Positions 16,313 to 25,939 of a DNA stretch of 64,000 bases are shown here, piece after piece. Source of the stretch: Niabella agricola (lineage in GTDB: Bacteria; Bacteroidota; Bacteroidia; Chitinophagales; Chitinophagaceae); contig NZ_JAJHIZ010000003.1 of NCBI RefSeq assembly GCF_021538615.1, positions 3,224,001 to 3,288,000 of the forward strand. Direction: 5' to 3'. Each line of letters opens with the position of its first letter. Position 1 is the first letter of the stretch. Below the pieces are notes generated by a model, which saw nothing but the letters and a program-made list of their open reading frames with translations, made no database searches and had not been told where the DNA came from. Made by a program: the position numbers and the translations under genes.

Positions 16313-16446
16313 ATCATTCAGGTTAGATAAGGAGACTTATAGATCTCCGGGTTTTCAAATATAGATATGCAGGCTTTAGAACCTTGGCTTGATCTTTTTC
16401 TCGCAGATTCCGCAGCTATGCACAGATTTTTAAGTCGATCTTTTTT

Positions 16447-16515
16447 CGCTCACGAATTTCACGGATGTGCATAGATTTTAAATCGATTTATGGGAATCCG
16501 TGTCATCTGTGAGCG
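16447..16515. repeat. Imperfect inverted-repeat element
   Basis: The ends CGCTCACGAATTTCACGGA and TCCGTGTCATCTGTGAGCG are imperfect inverted copies (about 14 of 19 positions) and flank a central segment. Related direct copies (TGCACAGATTTTTAAGTCGAT and TGCATAGATTTTAAATCGAT type) lie at 16420-16485. It resembles dispersed intergenic hairpins of Bacteroidota. Confidence 0.6.
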
Positions 16516-16575
16516 TCTTTTCATCCTTAATTAATAATTCCTATCAGGCTCTCTTTGCTTATTATCAAACTGCAA

Positions 16576-16930
16576 TTAAAATTCACAAGCAAGCCGAGTT
16601 TCTTTCCTGATAACTTTAAATACGTTACAACTGCTTTTATGAAGATTATGTAACAGTTCCACGGACTTGATTTCAATGATCAGCATATCTTTTACCAATA
16701 TATCGAGCCTATCTCAATTTCAATTCCACATTTTCATATACAACCGGTAATCCTGCCTGTGTTTTGTCTTTTCTTCCGTTTTGAACCAGCTCGTACGCCA
16801 GTGCCGCTTCGTAAACAACCTCCAGTAATCCCGATCCTAAAATACGATGCACTTTAAATAGAGCATCTCTGACCTGGTAGGTAAGTTTATTGATATTCAA
16901 TAGATGCTTATATAGGTTGTGTTGATTCAT
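16576..16930 (-). pseudogene. Frameshifted GxxExxY-family protein remnant
   Basis: From the ATG at 16930 the reading frame gives MNQHNLYKHLL... followed by the family hallmark VHRILGSGLLEVVYEAALAYEL (G-x-x-x-x-E-x-x-Y) and stops after YENVELKLR at about 16709. The conserved continuation LDILVKDMLIIEIKSVELL, carrying the PD-(D/E)XK aspartate and E-x-K, is found immediately downstream in another frame, ending at 16576. Restoring a lost TA in AGATAGGCTCGAT would give RYRLDILV, so a 2-base deletion is the simplest explanation. The C-terminus is also degraded compared with the usual family ending. The function of GxxExxY proteins is unknown. Confidence 0.75.
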
Positions 16931-17067
16931 ACAGCACCTGCAAAATTTATAGCATCCGGTGCGCGCTTTGTTTCTATTGCGAAGATTGGAAAACATTCTT
17001 AAATAAAAAATTTTCAATATTCAATGTTTTTGTTATATTTACGGTAACCTATCAAAAACGATCACAA

Positions 17068-19656
17068 ATGAAAACCACCATCGTGCTAACGCTTGCGTTC
17101 CTGTACCTGTCTGGGAATGCACAATCCCTTCCGCTTCTGAGCACTTATGATACCATCCCGGGAACCGATTCACTTATCGGAGATCTGAAAACTGAAGTGT
17201 TGGAGCAGCTACCCGTCATCAGCCTGAATGAGGGAGATCCGGATGAAGGCAGTAATAGCACCGTTTCATCGGTACTTTCCGCGGGAAGAAATCCCTTTCT
17301 GGCTGCGGTTGCTTTTCGTTTTTCGCCAGTACGTTTCCGGCTCCGGGGATATAACAACGGCGATGCAGTCTATTTGAACGGTGCGGATCTTACCGGACTG
17401 GACAATGGCTTTGCGCCTTTTGGCTTATGGTCCGGTCTTACCAATATGATGCGTTCCCGCCAAAACGCCTGTGGATTGGAAGCGGCTGATTTTGCTCCGA
17501 ACAGGTTGGGGCTGCATATCAATATCGATATGCGTGCAGGTGTACAATGGGCACAGACACAGGCGGGCTATGCGCTGTCGAACCGGAACTATCGCCACCG
17601 GTTCCTGCTGACGCATGGTTCGGGCTTTAATAAAAATGGCTGGGCATATAGCTTTATGCTCAGCACCCGTTATGCAAAGGAAGGTTATGTACCCGGTACT
17701 TATTACCGCAGTCTGAGTTATTATGCGGCCATTGATAAAAAAGCAGGTGCCCGGAATGTTTTTTCCTTTATTGCGTTTGGAGCACCCACAGAAAGTGGTC
17801 GGCAAACTGCCAGTGTACAAGAGGCCATGGACCTGGCCGGTACGCATTTTTACAACCCCTCCTGGGGATATCAAAACGGAGAAAAAAGGAATGCAGCCGG
17901 CACCACTGCATTTCAGCCGGTTTTTATGGGCGTATATGAATATAAACCCAATATAAAAACGAGCTGGATGACCACGCTGGCCTATATTTTTGGAAAACGG
18001 AAACTATCCGGATTCGATTGGTACAATGCGCCGGACCCGCGGCCGGATTATTACAGGTACCTGCCCGGTTATTATGCCAAAACCCAACCCGATGCTGCTG
18101 CTGCATTGCGTGCATTAATTGCTGGAGATCCGGGCCTGCTGCAGGTGAACTGGAACCGGCTCTACGAAGTGAACCGGGCTAATAGGGTAACCATTCGCAA
18201 TGTGGGCGGTGTACCTGGTGAAGATGTCAGTGGCAACCGGTCCCTTTATATTTTGTCCAACCGGGTCAATACCCTGCAGCGCTATGTAGCGAGCACTGTA
18301 TATCGTTCAAAACTTTCCGGCCGGATCGGGTTGGCGGCGGGTGCAGGCTATCAGCGCCAGGAAAACGAGCATTACCAGGAAGTGAAAGACCTGCTGGGAG
18401 GCGATTTCTGGCTGAATGTAAATCAATTTGCAGAAAGAGATTTTCCAAATGATGCCGGGGCTGTACAATACGACCTGGACCATCCGGATCAGCTAAAAAA
18501 GGAAGGAGCACCCTATGGCTATCATTACCGGATGACCATGAGCCGTATAACGGCATGGGCGCAGCTTATGTTTACCGGACGCCGCCTGGATGGTTTCTTG
18601 AGCATCAATGCAGTTCAAACGCAGTTCTACCGACAAGGGCTCAATCGGAACGGGCTTTTTCCGGATGACTCTTACGGCCCTTCTGCCCGTCAGCAATTTA
18701 TTGATCCGGGTATTAAAACCGGCATCACCTACAAACGCAATGGCCGGAATTATTTCTTTATCAGCGGAGGGTATTTTCGCACGCCACCCTTATTTGATAA
18801 TGTATTCATTGCCCCCCGCACCCGGAATGCACTACAGCCGGATCCATTGAAAAGCGAAACTTTTTGGTCCGCGGAAACAGGGTATAAGCACAACAGTCCG
18901 CGTTTGCGGATTGGTCTTACCGGCTATTATACAGCAATAAGAGATGTGTATGATGTTATGACCTTTTATCACGACCAGTACCGGAATTTTGTCAACTATG
19001 CCATGAGCGGTATTCATACGGTCCATTTTGGTGGTGAGATGGGGGCGGAGATAAAGCTCAATGCAGCGTGGAGTTTGAACGGAGTGGCTTCGGTGGGGCG
19101 GTATTATTACAACGGTCGTCCACATGCGATTGTAACCGTAGATAATGATGCCGCAGTGTTGACGGAGCAGGTCGTATATCTGAAAAACTTCCGGGTTCCC
19201 TCCACTCCGCAAAATGCATACAGCGCCGGCTTTTTTTACCGCTCGCCGCGGTACTGGTTTTTTAGTTTGAGTGGCAATTATTTTGGTCAATCCTGGCTGA
19301 GTGTAAATCCCATCCGGCGAACAATAGCAGCCATCGGGGATGCGGATCCTGCATCCTCCGACGTACAGGAACGCATCAATCGGATGACCGTCCAGGAAAA
19401 ATTTCCGGCACAGTTCACATTGGACCTTTTTGCTGGCTGGTCAAAGCGCCTGCGCTATACTATTCATAAAAAACCGGTGTACCTGGTATTCAGTCTTGGT
19501 GTAAACAACCTGCTGAATAATAAAGACATCCGTTCCGGAGGGTTTGAGCAACTGCGGTTCAATATGGAAGACAAGGATCCGGACAGCTTTCCTCCAAAAT
19601 ATTATTATGCCTATGGGCTGAATTATTATGCCAGCTTAATGCTTCGGTTTAAATAA
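17068..19656 (+). CDS. TonB-dependent outer-membrane receptor
   Basis: An 862-residue protein with a signal peptide (TTIVLTLAFLYLSGNAQ). Residues about 60-165 form a short plug domain (FRLRGYNNGDAVYLNGADLTGLDNG matches the typical plug motif). The rest is a barrel with many alternating aromatic strands, such as GYFRTPPLFDNVFIAPRTRN and VFSLGVNNLLNNKDIRSGG (the late TonB-receptor consensus around residues 800-815). It ends with ASLMLRFK, the usual C-terminal aromatic strand. No carboxypeptidase-like N-terminal extension and no SusD partner is present. The gene is followed after 37 bases by the DUF5689 lipoprotein, so the two are likely co-transcribed and may take up a product of the divergent secreted endonuclease/phosphatase. 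Confidence 0.88.
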   Translation: MKTTIVLTLAFLYLSGNAQSLPLLSTYDTIPGTDSLIGDLKTEVLEQLPVISLNEGDPDEGSNSTVSSVLSAGRNPFLAAVAFRFSPVRFRLRGYNNGDAVYLNGADLTGLDNGFAPFGLWSGLTNMMRSRQNACGLEAADFAPNRLGLHINIDMRAGVQWAQTQAGYALSNRNYRHRFLLTHGSGFNKNGWAYSFMLSTRYAKEGYVPGTYYRSLSYYAAIDKKAGARNVFSFIAFGAPTESGRQTASVQEAMDLAGTHFYNPSWGYQNGEKRNAAGTTAFQPVFMGVYEYKPNIKTSWMTTLAYIFGKRKLSGFDWYNAPDPRPDYYRYLPGYYAKTQPDAAAALRALIAGDPGLLQVNWNRLYEVNRANRVTIRNVGGVPGEDVSGNRSLYILSNRVNTLQRYVASTVYRSKLSGRIGLAAGAGYQRQENEHYQEVKDLLGGDFWLNVNQFAERDFPNDAGAVQYDLDHPDQLKKEGAPYGYHYRMTMSRITAWAQLMFTGRRLDGFLSINAVQTQFYRQGLNRNGLFPDDSYGPSARQQFIDPGIKTGITYKRNGRNYFFISGGYFRTPPLFDNVFIAPRTRNALQPDPLKSETFWSAETGYKHNSPRLRIGLTGYYTAIRDVYDVMTFYHDQYRNFVNYAMSGIHTVHFGGEMGAEIKLNAAWSLNGVASVGRYYYNGRPHAIVTVDNDAAVLTEQVVYLKNFRVPSTPQNAYSAGFFYRSPRYWFFSLSGNYFGQSWLSVNPIRRTIAAIGDADPASSDVQERINRMTVQEKFPAQFTLDLFAGWSKRLRYTIHKKPVYLVFSLGVNNLLNNKDIRSGGFEQLRFNMEDKDPDSFPPKYYYAYGLNYYASLMLRFK

Positions 19657-19693
19657 TCGAATCACGTGGCATTGTAACCTAAAAATCAATTTT

Positions 19694-21736
19694 ATGAAAA
19701 CATATATTGCTGTGCTAAAGACAAACGCAATCCTGTTTTGGATATGGGTTTTGATCATCGCCTGTAACCGGGCCTTTGACGTTCCTTCTGTAAACACCGA
19801 TCCGGAGATACCGGTAAACATGACTATTGCCGGGTTAAAAGGGCGTTACCAGGGGTACGGTATTTTTCAAAAGATCTATGATGACATTACGATTGCAGGT
19901 ATTGTAACGGCCAATGACCGCTCCGGGAATTTTTATAAACAGATTGTGATACAGGATGAAACCGGCGCCATACCGGTATTACTGGATGGAAACAATGTGT
20001 ATACTTCGTATCCGGTGGGCAGACGTGTTTTTGTAAAACTGAAAGGTATGATGCTGGGCGACTACGGGGGCACCATCCAGCTGGGGCTGGATTCTGTGCG
20101 CGATGGAGGCTACCTGAACCTGGGAAGGGTTCCTGTTGTACAGTTCGACCAGTTTATTGTTAAAGGCTCGTTTGGTCATACAGTAGTGCCCAGGGTGATA
20201 ACGCCTGCAGATCTTTCAACGAATATAAAAGATCCGTTGCAAAGTATGCTGGTGCAATTCGAGGGCTTCCAGTTTGCAGACCGGGATACGTCTAAAACCT
20301 ATGCGGATCCCGAAAAAGGCGTAAGCGCTGTAAATTTTACTATCCGTAATTGTGAGCGGCAATCGATGGTATTAAGGAATAGCAGTTATGCCAGTTTTGC
20401 TTCCTTAAAAGTACCTTCCGGAAATGGTGCCATCACGGGTATTTACAGTATTTTCAATGCCACGCCGCAGCTCTTTATACGGGATACGGGAGATGTACAG
20501 TTTTTGCAGGCCCGTTGTGGCCAGGAGGCGCGGGTGCCTCTTACTATTGCGGCGCTAAGGCACGTATACCAGGGTGCAAACCGGGCGCTGGGCCGGTATA
20601 TAGTAGGAGGTACGGTCATTTCGGATGCCGGCTCCGGCAATATTGAAGCCGGCTCCGTCATTCTTCAAAGCGGCAGCAGTGGTCTGATAGTTGATATGGG
20701 AGGCTCCCATACTTACCACACCGGTGATTCGATCCTACTCCTGCTTTCGGATGCGGATTCGCTGATCAGTGATCAGGGGGCATTAAAATTGAAGACAAAC
20801 GCGCAGTTTGAAAAACCTGTACCGGTTGCAACAGGCCTTATCGTGCCACCAGTTATAAAAACGGTGGCAGAAGTGCATACGGCACTGAGCCTGCCACCGG
20901 GCGATGCGGGGAATATTGAATCTACATTGATTACGGTTACGGATGCCTGGGTAGCCCCCGGATTTTTTTTAGGTAGTCATACGCTCAACGACGGCAGCGG
21001 CACCCTTGAGTTATATACGAAGGAACAGGCCGCGTTTGCAGCAGCAATGATTCCTTCCGGTAACCAAAGCTGGACGGGCTATGCCGGAAATTTTAATGGT
21101 ATCAAACGATTTTATATCCGTAATACAAAGGATGTTACCGGCTTTGTGCCTTCGGTACCATTTATGCTGCTGTTCAGTTTTGCAGGCGTTTCCGATAAAA
21201 CCGGAATGATCGATCCTACACCGTTACCGGCGATCCATCACCTGGAGGTAACACCGTTCAAAGCCGTTGGTGTAAGCGATCGATCCAATGCAAGCGGGCG
21301 TTTTTCCTTTGCCGGCTGGCCCACGGGTGCCATCAACGGATCGGATGTATTCAGCGGGGTGGAGGATGAAGGGCGGTATTATGAAGTAACCATTGCTCCT
21401 TCGGAAGGGTTTGTCATGCATCTTTTCAAAATGCTCTTTACGTTGCGACGTTCCGGTACTGGTGTGCGGCAAGTGTCGGTTCGCTCGAGCCTGGATCATT
21501 TTAAGGAAAACCTGCCGGTATCTGCCGATAATAAGAATGTACAGGTTGTGGCCGGCCGCGTGTTGCAGATAAATGACGCTTCAACGACCGACAACGAAGG
21601 GTGCACAGTAACGATGGGCGCGGAGTTTTTGGATCTGGAGCGGCCGGTTACCATCCGTTTTTATGGATTCAACAGCGAAGCGGCAGGAGGTACGTTTAGT
21701 ATTGATGATGTGCGGATCACCGGAAGCACGCGGTAA
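19694..21736 (+). CDS. DUF5689-type surface lipoprotein
   Basis: A 680-residue protein with a lipoprotein signal (WVLIIACNRAF, Cys near residue 24). Two OB-fold-like DUF5689 segments are visible: one at about 50-200 (DITIAGIVTANDRSGNFYKQIVIQDETG, VFVKLKGMMLGDYGG) and a second from about 275 to 490 (YIVGGTVISDAGSGN, LELYTKEQAAF). The C-terminal 190 residues form a choice-of-anchor or jelly-roll-like domain (GRFSFAGWPTGAINGS ... TFSIDDVRITG). Such lipoproteins accompany TonB receptors and are thought to bind nucleic acid-like or phosphate-rich ligands at the surface; the ligand here is unknown. Confidence 0.8.
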   Translation: MKTYIAVLKTNAILFWIWVLIIACNRAFDVPSVNTDPEIPVNMTIAGLKGRYQGYGIFQKIYDDITIAGIVTANDRSGNFYKQIVIQDETGAIPVLLDGNNVYTSYPVGRRVFVKLKGMMLGDYGGTIQLGLDSVRDGGYLNLGRVPVVQFDQFIVKGSFGHTVVPRVITPADLSTNIKDPLQSMLVQFEGFQFADRDTSKTYADPEKGVSAVNFTIRNCERQSMVLRNSSYASFASLKVPSGNGAITGIYSIFNATPQLFIRDTGDVQFLQARCGQEARVPLTIAALRHVYQGANRALGRYIVGGTVISDAGSGNIEAGSVILQSGSSGLIVDMGGSHTYHTGDSILLLLSDADSLISDQGALKLKTNAQFEKPVPVATGLIVPPVIKTVAEVHTALSLPPGDAGNIESTLITVTDAWVAPGFFLGSHTLNDGSGTLELYTKEQAAFAAAMIPSGNQSWTGYAGNFNGIKRFYIRNTKDVTGFVPSVPFMLLFSFAGVSDKTGMIDPTPLPAIHHLEVTPFKAVGVSDRSNASGRFSFAGWPTGAINGSDVFSGVEDEGRYYEVTIAPSEGFVMHLFKMLFTLRRSGTGVRQVSVRSSLDHFKENLPVSADNKNVQVVAGRVLQINDASTTDNEGCTVTMGAEFLDLERPVTIRFYGFNSEAAGGTFSIDDVRITGSTR

Positions 21737-22075
21737 CCGCCGGGAATGTAAAATATAGCATATCCAATTTAAAATTTGGAAGGGATGATCTTCCGCTGGA
21801 CCAGGATGGTGTCCAGGAAACGGCATCTTACGTTTAAGTTGTCGTTTCTTCGCCGCAGAGCACGCTCGGGTATGACAAATTGCGCACTGGTTTTGCGCGT
21901 GCTCTAAAAAAAATCGCAGAAAAAATGCCAGAGGCGCCCTCTGTGTATCTGTGGCAATTATAAAAATTGCTTGAGAAAACGACATTGACTTACATTGGTT
22001 ATTTTAAATTCCGGCAAGAATTGGATTCCAATTTAAAATGGAGCCGTGTTGACCGCTTTTGGGGGAGTATCCCGA
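21737..22075. other. Intergenic region before the IS256-family element
   Basis: About 340 bases contain no supported gene. The repeated palindromic words CCAATTTAAAATT near 21766 and CCAATTTAAAATGG near 22028 and an internal inverted pair around GTCGTTTTC suggest degraded repeat material. Confidence 0.4.
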
Positions 22076-23380
22076 AAAGTGTGTAAGTTAAAATCGAGGT
22101 AAAATAATCGTAGAACTTATACCTTCAATCTGTCACCAAAAATAATCAAGAACTGGTTCAGGACAATGCCCCAATTTCTGATGGGCATTGTCCATTTTTT
22201 TGATGCTTCCCTGAGTGCCAGGTAAACAGACTTCAGTACAGCATCATCGTTGGGAAAAGAAAGCTTATTCTTTGTGTATTTTCTGATCTTGCCATTGAGG
22301 TTTTCGATCAGGTTGGTGGTGTAAATGATTTGCCGGATATCAATGGGGAAGTCGAAAAATACGGTCAGTTCCTCCCAATTATCCTTCCAACTTCGGATGG
22401 CATAAGCATATTTACCAGCCCATTTTTGCTCAAAACCATCCAGAGCAGCTGCCGCAGCCTCCCTGGTAGGAGCGCCGTAAATATCCTTCATGTCCCGGGT
22501 AAACTCTTTGCGGTCCTTCCAGACCACATAACGCATGCTGTTGCGGATCTGGTGCACCACACAGATCTGAGTGGAGGATTCAGGGAATACCGTTCTGATG
22601 GTAGTGGTAAAACCATTGAGGTTGTCGGTGGCAGTGATCAGAATATCCTGCAGACCACGGGATTTTAGATCAGTGAGCACGCTGAGCCAATAGGCCGAAG
22701 TTTCATTCTTGCCCAGCCACATGCCCAACACTTCCTTATAACCGTCTGTGCGCAGTCCTACGGCGATATAAACGGTTTTATTGATCACTTTGCTGTTCTC
22801 CCGGACCTTGAAAACAATACCATCCATCCAGACAATCAGATATACTGTTTCTAAAGGGCGGTTTTGCCAGGCGATAATGTCCTCTGCTACACGGGAAGTG
22901 ATCCGGCTGATGGTACTGGAGGAAACATCAAATTTATAAACATCTTTTACATGCTCCTGGATGTCCGATACGCTCATTCCTTTGGCGTACATGGACACCA
23001 TAACCTCTTCTAGGCCCTCAACCATGCTCTCCCGTTTGGGTACCAGTATCGGGTTAAAACTGGCTTCCCGGTCACGTGGAACCTCAATTTCCATTTGCCC
23101 GTAACCGGTTTTTATTTTCTTTTTGCCATGACCATTGCGCGCATTGGGGTTATCACTTTGCTGATGCTTGTCGTAGCCCAGGTGATCATCCAGCTCACCC
23201 TCAAGCATTTTTTCAATAGCCCGTTTTTGAATGCTGCTTAAGAACTCATTGAGCTGCTCACCTGTCTTGAACTGCTTCAAAAACTCGTCCGATAAGAAAT
23301 CTTCCGTTTTCATTTGTTCATATTGTGTTTAAAGTTAAAAAATCGAACCCGTTATGACTCGATTTTAACTTACACACTTT
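22076..23380 (-). mobile_element. IS256-family insertion sequence
   Basis: Two perfect 23-bp inverted ends (AAAGTGTGTAAGTTAAAATC plus GAG) lie at 22076-22098 and 23358-23380 and enclose one intact transposase gene. The next bases outward differ, and I cannot find the 8-9 bp target duplication expected for the family, so exact ends may extend a few bases or the duplication has decayed. The element is inserted between the DUF5689 gene and a strong hairpin terminator at 23403. Confidence 0.88.
22117..23313 (-). CDS. IS256-family (mutator type) transposase
   Basis: A 398-residue DDE transposase, the normal length for the family. The catalytic triad is visible as Asp164 ([10 protein letters not shown]), Asp230 (ITATDNLNG) and Glu337 ([13 protein letters not shown]), with the family C-x2-H pair (Cys251, His254) between the second Asp and the Glu. 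The N-terminus has the typical DDHLGYDKH and NARNGHGKK motifs and the VPRDREASF strand. The start is the ATG 45 bases inside the right inverted end. The gene looks intact and so may be active. Confidence 0.96.
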   Translation of the reverse strand: MKTEDFLSDEFLKQFKTGEQLNEFLSSIQKRAIEKMLEGELDDHLGYDKHQQSDNPNARNGHGKKKIKTGYGQMEIEVPRDREASFNPILVPKRESMVEGLEEVMVSMYAKGMSVSDIQEHVKDVYKFDVSSSTISRITSRVAEDIIAWQNRPLETVYLIVWMDGIVFKVRENSKVINKTVYIAVGLRTDGYKEVLGMWLGKNETSAYWLSVLTDLKSRGLQDILITATDNLNGFTTTIRTVFPESSTQICVVHQIRNSMRYVVWKDRKEFTRDMKDIYGAPTREAAAAALDGFEQKWAGKYAYAIRSWKDNWEELTVFFDFPIDIRQIIYTTNLIENLNGKIRKYTKNKLSFPNDDAVLKSVYLALREASKKWTMPIRNWGIVLNQFLIIFGDRLKV

Positions 23381-23402
23381 ATGAAACAGTGTCGCTTTTG
23401 GA

Positions 23403-23436
23403 AAAGACGCCGAACAGGAACGGCGTCTTTCCTTTT
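23403..23436. terminator. Intrinsic terminator hairpin
   Basis: A perfect 10-bp stem (AAAGACGCCG / CGGCGTCTTT, 23403-23412 and 23421-23430) with an 8-base loop is followed by a T-rich tail and preceded by A-rich sequence, so it may act in both directions. It could serve the leftward PhnA-like gene and, before the IS insertion, the rightward DUF5689 operon. Confidence 0.75.
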
Positions 23437-23470
23437 ACATTCAATATTTTAAATTGCTTATTTTACATTT

Positions 23471-24049
23471 CTAACTTCCTTGTTTTCGCAGGTACTTCGT
23501 AAGAATGACAATGGTTTGCCCTTCGATCTTTCCTTCAATTTGTTCCGTATTTCCCTCCACAAGGCGGATGTTTTTTACAACCGTTCCCATTTTTGCATTC
23601 AGGGTTGAGCCTTTTACATCGAGACTTTTGGTAAGCACTACGGTATCTCCGTTCTGCAATATGTTCCCGTTGCTGTCCTTATGCAGGTCTACAGTGCCAT
23701 CGTCTTCATGATCGCCGGTTGCTTTTGCCCAGGCCAGTGTTTCATCATCCAGGTACAGCATATCCAGGTTGTCTGCAGCCCAGCTTTCATTCCGCAGCCG
23801 GTTCAGCATCCGCCAGGCGGTCACCTGTACGGCCGGCACTTCGCTCCACATGGATTCGGAAAGACAACGCCAGTGTGCGGCATCCAACGCTTCCTTTTTC
23901 TCGATCTGTGCCACGCACTTACTGCAGATAAAGATCGTTTGGTTGGCATTGTTTTGCGTTTCAGGTGCTACTTTATACGCGCTTACACCTGTAGTGCTTT
24001 TGCAAAGTTCGCAGCCGTTCCGGCCTCTTTCTGTAGACTCGTTTGCCAT
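23471..24049 (-). CDS. PhnA-domain protein (YjdM-like)
   Basis: A 192-residue protein from the ATG at 24049; the in-frame start at 24133 adds 28 unrelated residues. The N-terminus is a zinc ribbon (GCELCKSTTG, then IFICSKCVAQI). The C-terminal 70 residues match the PhnA domain: KDSNGNILQNGDTVVLTKSLDVKGSTLNAKMGTVVKNI in two blocks and a final GQTIVILTKYLRK. Despite the name, these proteins are not shown to cleave phosphonates, and their role is unclear. The gene ends in a shared hairpin terminator at 23403. Confidence 0.88.
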   Translation of the reverse strand: MANESTERGRNGCELCKSTTGVSAYKVAPETQNNANQTIFICSKCVAQIEKKEALDAAHWRCLSESMWSEVPAVQVTAWRMLNRLRNESWAADNLDMLYLDDETLAWAKATGDHEDDGTVDLHKDSNGNILQNGDTVVLTKSLDVKGSTLNAKMGTVVKNIRLVEGNTEQIEGKIEGQTIVILTKYLRKQGS

Positions 24050-24165
24050 GTTTTGATTTTTGCCGGCAAATGTAGGGTTTTTATCATATGGTGGCACTAT
24101 TGCCGTATCCGCAGTAACCAGGTGTGGTTCCAAAGAATAAAATCAGCAAACCGGCGGAAACTGCG

Positions 24166-24173
24166 TACCTTTG
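24166..24173 (+). promoter_or_regulatory. Putative -7 promoter box upstream of the DEAD-box helicase
   Basis: TACCTTTG followed by CAGCC is the common Bacteroidota -7 context. No clear -33 TTG is seen at the right distance. If used, it gives the helicase a leader of about 130 bases, which is usual for cold-induced helicase messages. Confidence 0.45.
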
Positions 24174-24311
24174 CAGCCTTTATGTTGATCCGCCCTGTAT
24201 TTGTTGGTCTTCCTCCGCTCAACAATAGGTACTGTTTGGCATAATACCGGTATCGTATCTACATTTTTTGTTGCTGACGCTACCTGATTTATTCATTTTA
24301 ATTTTACTCAA

Positions 24312-25586
24312 TTGTCATTTCATACATTACAACTGATTGATCCGATCCTCAAGGCATTAAACGATGAGGGTTATACCAATCCCACACCGGTACAGGAAAA
24401 ATCCATCCCGGTGATTTTACAGAAAAGAGATCTGCTGGCCTGCGCGCAGACCGGCACCGGGAAAACGGCGTCTTTTGCGTTGCCGTTATTGCAATTGCTT
24501 TACAGTCAAAAACAAGCGCCATCCCGTCAACCCAAAGTGTTGGTACTGGTGCCCACAAGAGAGCTGGCCCTGCAGGTGTCGGAAAGTTTCGCCGCCTACG
24601 GCAAATACCTGCCATTGAAACAAGTAGTGATCTTTGGTGGTGTGTCGCAGCACAACCAGGTAAGGGCACTGGAGAAGCCGGTGGATGTGTTGGTTGCCAC
24701 ACCCGGTCGCCTGCTGGATCTCATCAGCCAGGGCTATTCCCTGATAAAAGAAATTCAATACCTGGTACTGGATGAGGCCGACCGCATGCTGGACATGGGT
24801 TTTATTCATGACGTAAAGAAGATCCTGGCCCGGCTACCATTGCAACGGCAGACCATCTTTTTTTCAGCGACCATGCCGCCGGAAGTGCAAAAGCTTTCCG
24901 ATTCACTGCTGAAACAGCCGGTAAAAATAGAAATAACGCCACCATCCACAACGGTAGAAAAAATACAGCAATCGGTCTACCACGTAGAGAAACCAAACAA
25001 ACCTGCCCTGCTGCTGCATGTACTGAAAGAAATTGCAGCTGAATCTACATTGGTTTTTGCAAGAACGAAATATGGAGCAGATAAGATCGCGAAAGGCCTG
25101 AACCGGGCAGGGGTCAGTGCGGCGGCCATTCATGGAAACAAATCTCAAAATGCCCGGCAGGCAGCACTTGGTAATTTCAAAACCGGGAAGATACGTGTAC
25201 TGGTAGGAACGGATATTGCAGCAAGAGGGATTGACGTAGACGGTATGGGGTGTGTGATCAACTATGAATTACCCAATGTACCGGAAACCTATGTACACCG
25301 TATCGGCCGTACCGGAAGAGCAGGAGCCAGCGGCATTGCCGTATCCTTTTGTGATGCAGAAGAGCAGCCGTATTTAAAAGACATTCAAAAACTGATCGGC
25401 AAAACTATTCCCGTGGTGAGGGATCACCCTTTTGAAGCGGCAATTGTGCCACAAGCCGTTGCCTCAAAGCCCGCACCACCGGCTGAAAAGCCAAAGCAAC
25501 ACTGGAAACAAGGAAGGGCAAAGCAGTTTCATAACCGGCATAAAAACGCTGGTCAGCACAAAAGTACCGCTATGCGGAATGCATAG
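24312..25586 (+). CDS. rhlE: DEAD-box ATP-dependent RNA helicase, RhlE-like
   Basis: A 424-residue helicase that unwinds structured RNA, for example during ribosome assembly or cold growth. All core motifs are present: the Q motif (NPTPVQEKSIPVILQ), Walker A (AQTGTGKTASF), PTRELA, DEAD (VLDEADRM), SAT (FFSATMPP), the ARGID motif VI region and HRIGRTGRAG. The C-terminus is a basic tail rich in Lys, Gln and His (KPKQHWKQGRAKQFHNRHKN), typical of RhlE. The start codon is TTG (caaTTGtcattt) with no in-frame ATG nearby, and the resulting N-terminus fits the family exactly. Confidence 0.93.
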   Translation: MSFHTLQLIDPILKALNDEGYTNPTPVQEKSIPVILQKRDLLACAQTGTGKTASFALPLLQLLYSQKQAPSRQPKVLVLVPTRELALQVSESFAAYGKYLPLKQVVIFGGVSQHNQVRALEKPVDVLVATPGRLLDLISQGYSLIKEIQYLVLDEADRMLDMGFIHDVKKILARLPLQRQTIFFSATMPPEVQKLSDSLLKQPVKIEITPPSTTVEKIQQSVYHVEKPNKPALLLHVLKEIAAESTLVFARTKYGADKIAKGLNRAGVSAAAIHGNKSQNARQAALGNFKTGKIRVLVGTDIAARGIDVDGMGCVINYELPNVPETYVHRIGRTGRAGASGIAVSFCDAEEQPYLKDIQKLIGKTIPVVRDHPFEAAIVPQAVASKPAPPAEKPKQHWKQGRAKQFHNRHKNAGQHKSTAMRNA

Positions 25587-25602
25587 ACTTTTCAACTTAG
25601 TG

Positions 25603-25740
25603 GAACCACAAAAACTCCGGGACACAAGACGCACTAAGGATGATACAGACTTAAGGGCTTCGTGTTTCTTAGTGACTTGGTGTCTTCGTGGTGAAACCAT
25701 TACGGAACCACAAAGACTCCGGGGGGCAAAGATGCACGAA
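25603..25740. repeat. Dispersed imperfect hairpin repeat
   Basis: The segment AACCACAAAAACTCCGGGAC near 25604 has an inverted partner ending GTGTCTTCGTGGTG near 25680-25693 and a second direct copy AACCACAAAGACTCCGGGGG at 25707. This is the ACCACAAAGACACAAAG-type intergenic repeat frequently seen in Bacteroidota. Confidence 0.65.
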
Positions 25741-25939
25741 GCATACGGCGTGAACCCTTACCTGCCTCAACCGCTGCCAGTTAGCATATTTATGTTTTAT
25801 GACAATATTTAACAGGAGCTGTCAGGAAAAAATGGTACATTCAGCGTCTGTTAATTACTCCACTGATTGTTCTACTGTTTTAGTAAGGCAACCGTATAGT
25901 AACCCTAACCTGTATATCGGCTTACTTAAAACAATAACA

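Noticed and set aside
25799..25939. A longer start for the KAS III-like enzyme
   Set aside because: The extra 47 residues do not match the family, and the ATG at 25940 begins exactly at the first conserved strand.
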